5,965 nucleotides of DNA, from assembly GCA_029248825.1 (NCBI GenBank), contig JAQWIP010000095.1, positions 1 to 5,965 of the forward strand. The letters run 5' to 3'. Made by a program: the position numbers and the translations under genes. The notes under the pieces were generated by a model, which was not told where the DNA came from, ran no database searches, and worked only from the letters and a program-made list of their open reading frames with translations. Below, in pieces: positions 5,078-5,965 of this stretch (position 1 is the first letter of the stretch; each line of letters begins with the position of its first letter). Origin of the DNA: Alphaproteobacteria bacterium (GTDB lineage Bacteria > Pseudomonadota > Alphaproteobacteria > RS24).

Positions 5078-5965
5078 TTACTTTTTATCTGCGTCTTTCT
5101 TGGCAGGTTTTTTCGCGGCAGGCTTTTTCGCAGCTGGCTTTTTCGCGGCGGCTTTTTTGGCTGGCGCTTTTTTGGCGGCTGGCTTTTTAGCGGCAGCTTT
5201 TTTCGCGGCCGGTTTTTTAGCGGCTGCTTTTTTCGCTTTCGGCTTGCTTTCGTCGTCCGCGCCCGGCTCGACCATCAGGTCTTCTAGGGAAACTTTTTTG
5301 TTGCTAACGGTGGCCATTTCGCAAATAAAGTCGACGACTTTATCTTCAAAAAGCGGCGCGCGAATTTGCGACATAGATTCTGGATTTTGCTGGAAATACT
5401 CAAACACTTGCTGCTCTTGCCCCGGGAATTGTTGCACCCGTTGCATCAGGCCTTGGTTCAATTCTTCTTGGCTCACTTCGATGGAATTATTGCTGCCCAC
5501 TTCGGCCAATACCAAGCCTGTGCGCACGCGGCGAACGGCGATGTCGCGATATTCGGCGCGCAAATCATCTTCGCTGTCATCGAGGTCTTCGATTTTCTTC
5601 TCTTGAGTGGCCAGCTCTTGTTGGAATTGACCCCAAATTTGTTCAAATTCCATCTCCACCATGCTTGGCGGCAAATCGAAATCATGTTTCTCGGCCAGTT
5701 GGTCGAGCAGGTCTTTTTTCAGATGGCCGCGCGACATTTGGCTGTAATCGGCGCCAATTTGCTCACGCATGGCTTCTTTCAGCTTTTCGAGGCTTTCCAT
5801 GCCCAAGGAGCTGGCGAATTCTTCGCTAATTTGCGCGTCTTTCGGCTCGCTCACTTCGTGCACGGTGCATTCGAATACGGCGGCTTTGCCAGCCAAATCG
5901 GCGGAGCCATAATCGGCCGGAAAATCAACCGATACGTCAATTTTATCGCCCGCTTTGGTGCCGAC
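5078..5965 (-). CDS. tig: Trigger factor, ribosome-associated chaperone and prolyl isomerase, 5' end beyond window
   Basis: The last 295 codons of trigger factor are present. The frame stays open to the right edge (5965), so the start and ribosome-binding domain are outside. A TTG at 5896 could be mistaken for a start, but the frame continues upstream with conserved sequence. The fragment begins inside the FKBP-like PPIase domain, whose end reads VDFPADYGSADLAGKAAVFE (about residues 13-32). The helical C-terminal chaperone domain follows, from about EPKDAQISEEFASSLGM to SLEDLMVEP (about 233). The family normally stops near this last point: E. coli ends NELMNQQA. Here about 56 further residues follow, containing 24 lysines with Ala and Pro in a regular KK-x-x-x pattern, ending DADKK and TAA at 5080-5078. 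This tail resembles histone H1 tails and is presumably disordered. No terminator separates tig from clpP, so co-transcription is likely in addition to the clpP promoter. Confidence 0.97.
   Translation of the reverse strand, partial: VGTKAGDKIDVSVDFPADYGSADLAGKAAVFECTVHEVSEPKDAQISEEFASSLGMESLEKLKEAMREQIGADYSQMSRGHLKKDLLDQLAEKHDFDLPPSMVEMEFEQIWGQFQQELATQEKKIEDLDDSEDDLRAEYRDIAVRRVRTGLVLAEVGSNNSIEVSQEELNQGLMQRVQQFPGQEQQVFEYFQQNPESMSQIRAPLFEDKVVDFICEMATVSNKKVSLEDLMVEPGADDESKPKAKKAAAKKPAAKKAAAKKPAAKKAPAKKAAAKKPAAKKPAAKKPAKKDADKK
5096..5236 (-). repeat. Degenerate 15-base tandem repeat encoding the Lys/Ala/Pro tail of trigger factor
   Basis: On the minus strand the 3' end of tig is built from nine lysine pairs spaced exactly five residues (15 bases) apart, plus a tenth at a spacing of four. 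The units encode variants of AAKKP and AAKKA. Each of the nine regular pairs is written as a run of five or six A (six runs of six, three of five). The copies differ at Ala codon third positions and in flanking bases, so this is an old or selected repeat rather than a recent perfect duplication. Copy number could vary between strains. Confidence 0.85.

Noticed and set aside
4985..5606. Plus-strand open frames opposite tig, one of 205 codons, rich in Phe/Ala/Gly and looking like repeated membrane segments
   Set aside because: The FFAAGFFAA pattern is the antisense reading of the KKPAA repeats in trigger factor. There is no independent gene evidence.
5894..5896. TTG as a possible start of a short trigger-factor-like protein
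   Set aside because: The frame stays open upstream to the window edge and encodes conserved PPIase-domain sequence, so this is an internal Leu codon.
1..5965. A previously undescribed multi-gene system, mobile element, CRISPR array or RNA gene
   Set aside because: All five genes belong to the well-known tig-clpP-clpX-lon-hup cluster. The four gaps are short (87-212 bases), and I found no direct-repeat arrays, terminal inverted repeats, integrase/transposase genes or tRNA-like folds.

Overview
The window carries five genes, all on the minus strand. Read in the direction of transcription (right to left) they are trigger factor (tig, 5' end cut off by the window edge), clpP, clpX, lon and an HU-type nucleoid protein gene (hup, 3' end cut off). 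This is the classic protein-quality-control neighbourhood tig-clpP-clpX-lon-hup, conserved in many proteobacteria. The ClpP, ClpX and Lon sequences read as alphaproteobacterial, for example the ClpP N-terminus beginning MHDLVDNLTN. Base composition looks moderate, roughly half G+C by eye. I cannot name the genus.

Layout from high to low coordinates: 5965-5078 is the C-terminal two thirds or so of trigger factor, ending in a long Lys/Ala/Pro repeat tail. 5077-4991 is a short spacer with a heat-shock-type promoter candidate in front of clpP. 4990-4346 is ClpP peptidase. 4345-4237 is a 109-base spacer with no terminator but an extended -10 candidate. 4236-2914 is ClpX unfoldase. 2913-2702 holds a strong intrinsic terminator that closes the tig-clpP-clpX block, followed by two promoter candidates for lon. 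2701-281 is Lon protease. 280-170 is a spacer with a weak promoter candidate for hup. 169-1 is the first 56 codons of HU. The plus strand holds no credible gene.

How the genes work together: trigger factor meets nascent chains at the ribosome. ClpX unfolds proteins and feeds them to the ClpP chamber. Lon is an independent one-polypeptide AAA+ protease. HU is a nucleoid protein and, in E. coli, a known Lon substrate. The most notable features are the histone-H1-like tail on trigger factor and the near-matching promoter candidates in front of clpP and lon. These share the octamer CCCCACAT and a 14-base spacer to a TTGAAA-like box, as expected if one RpoH-type sigma factor controls both proteases. 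I see no sign of mobile DNA, CRISPR, RNA genes or a new multi-gene system here. The region is a well-known housekeeping cluster with a few individual oddities.
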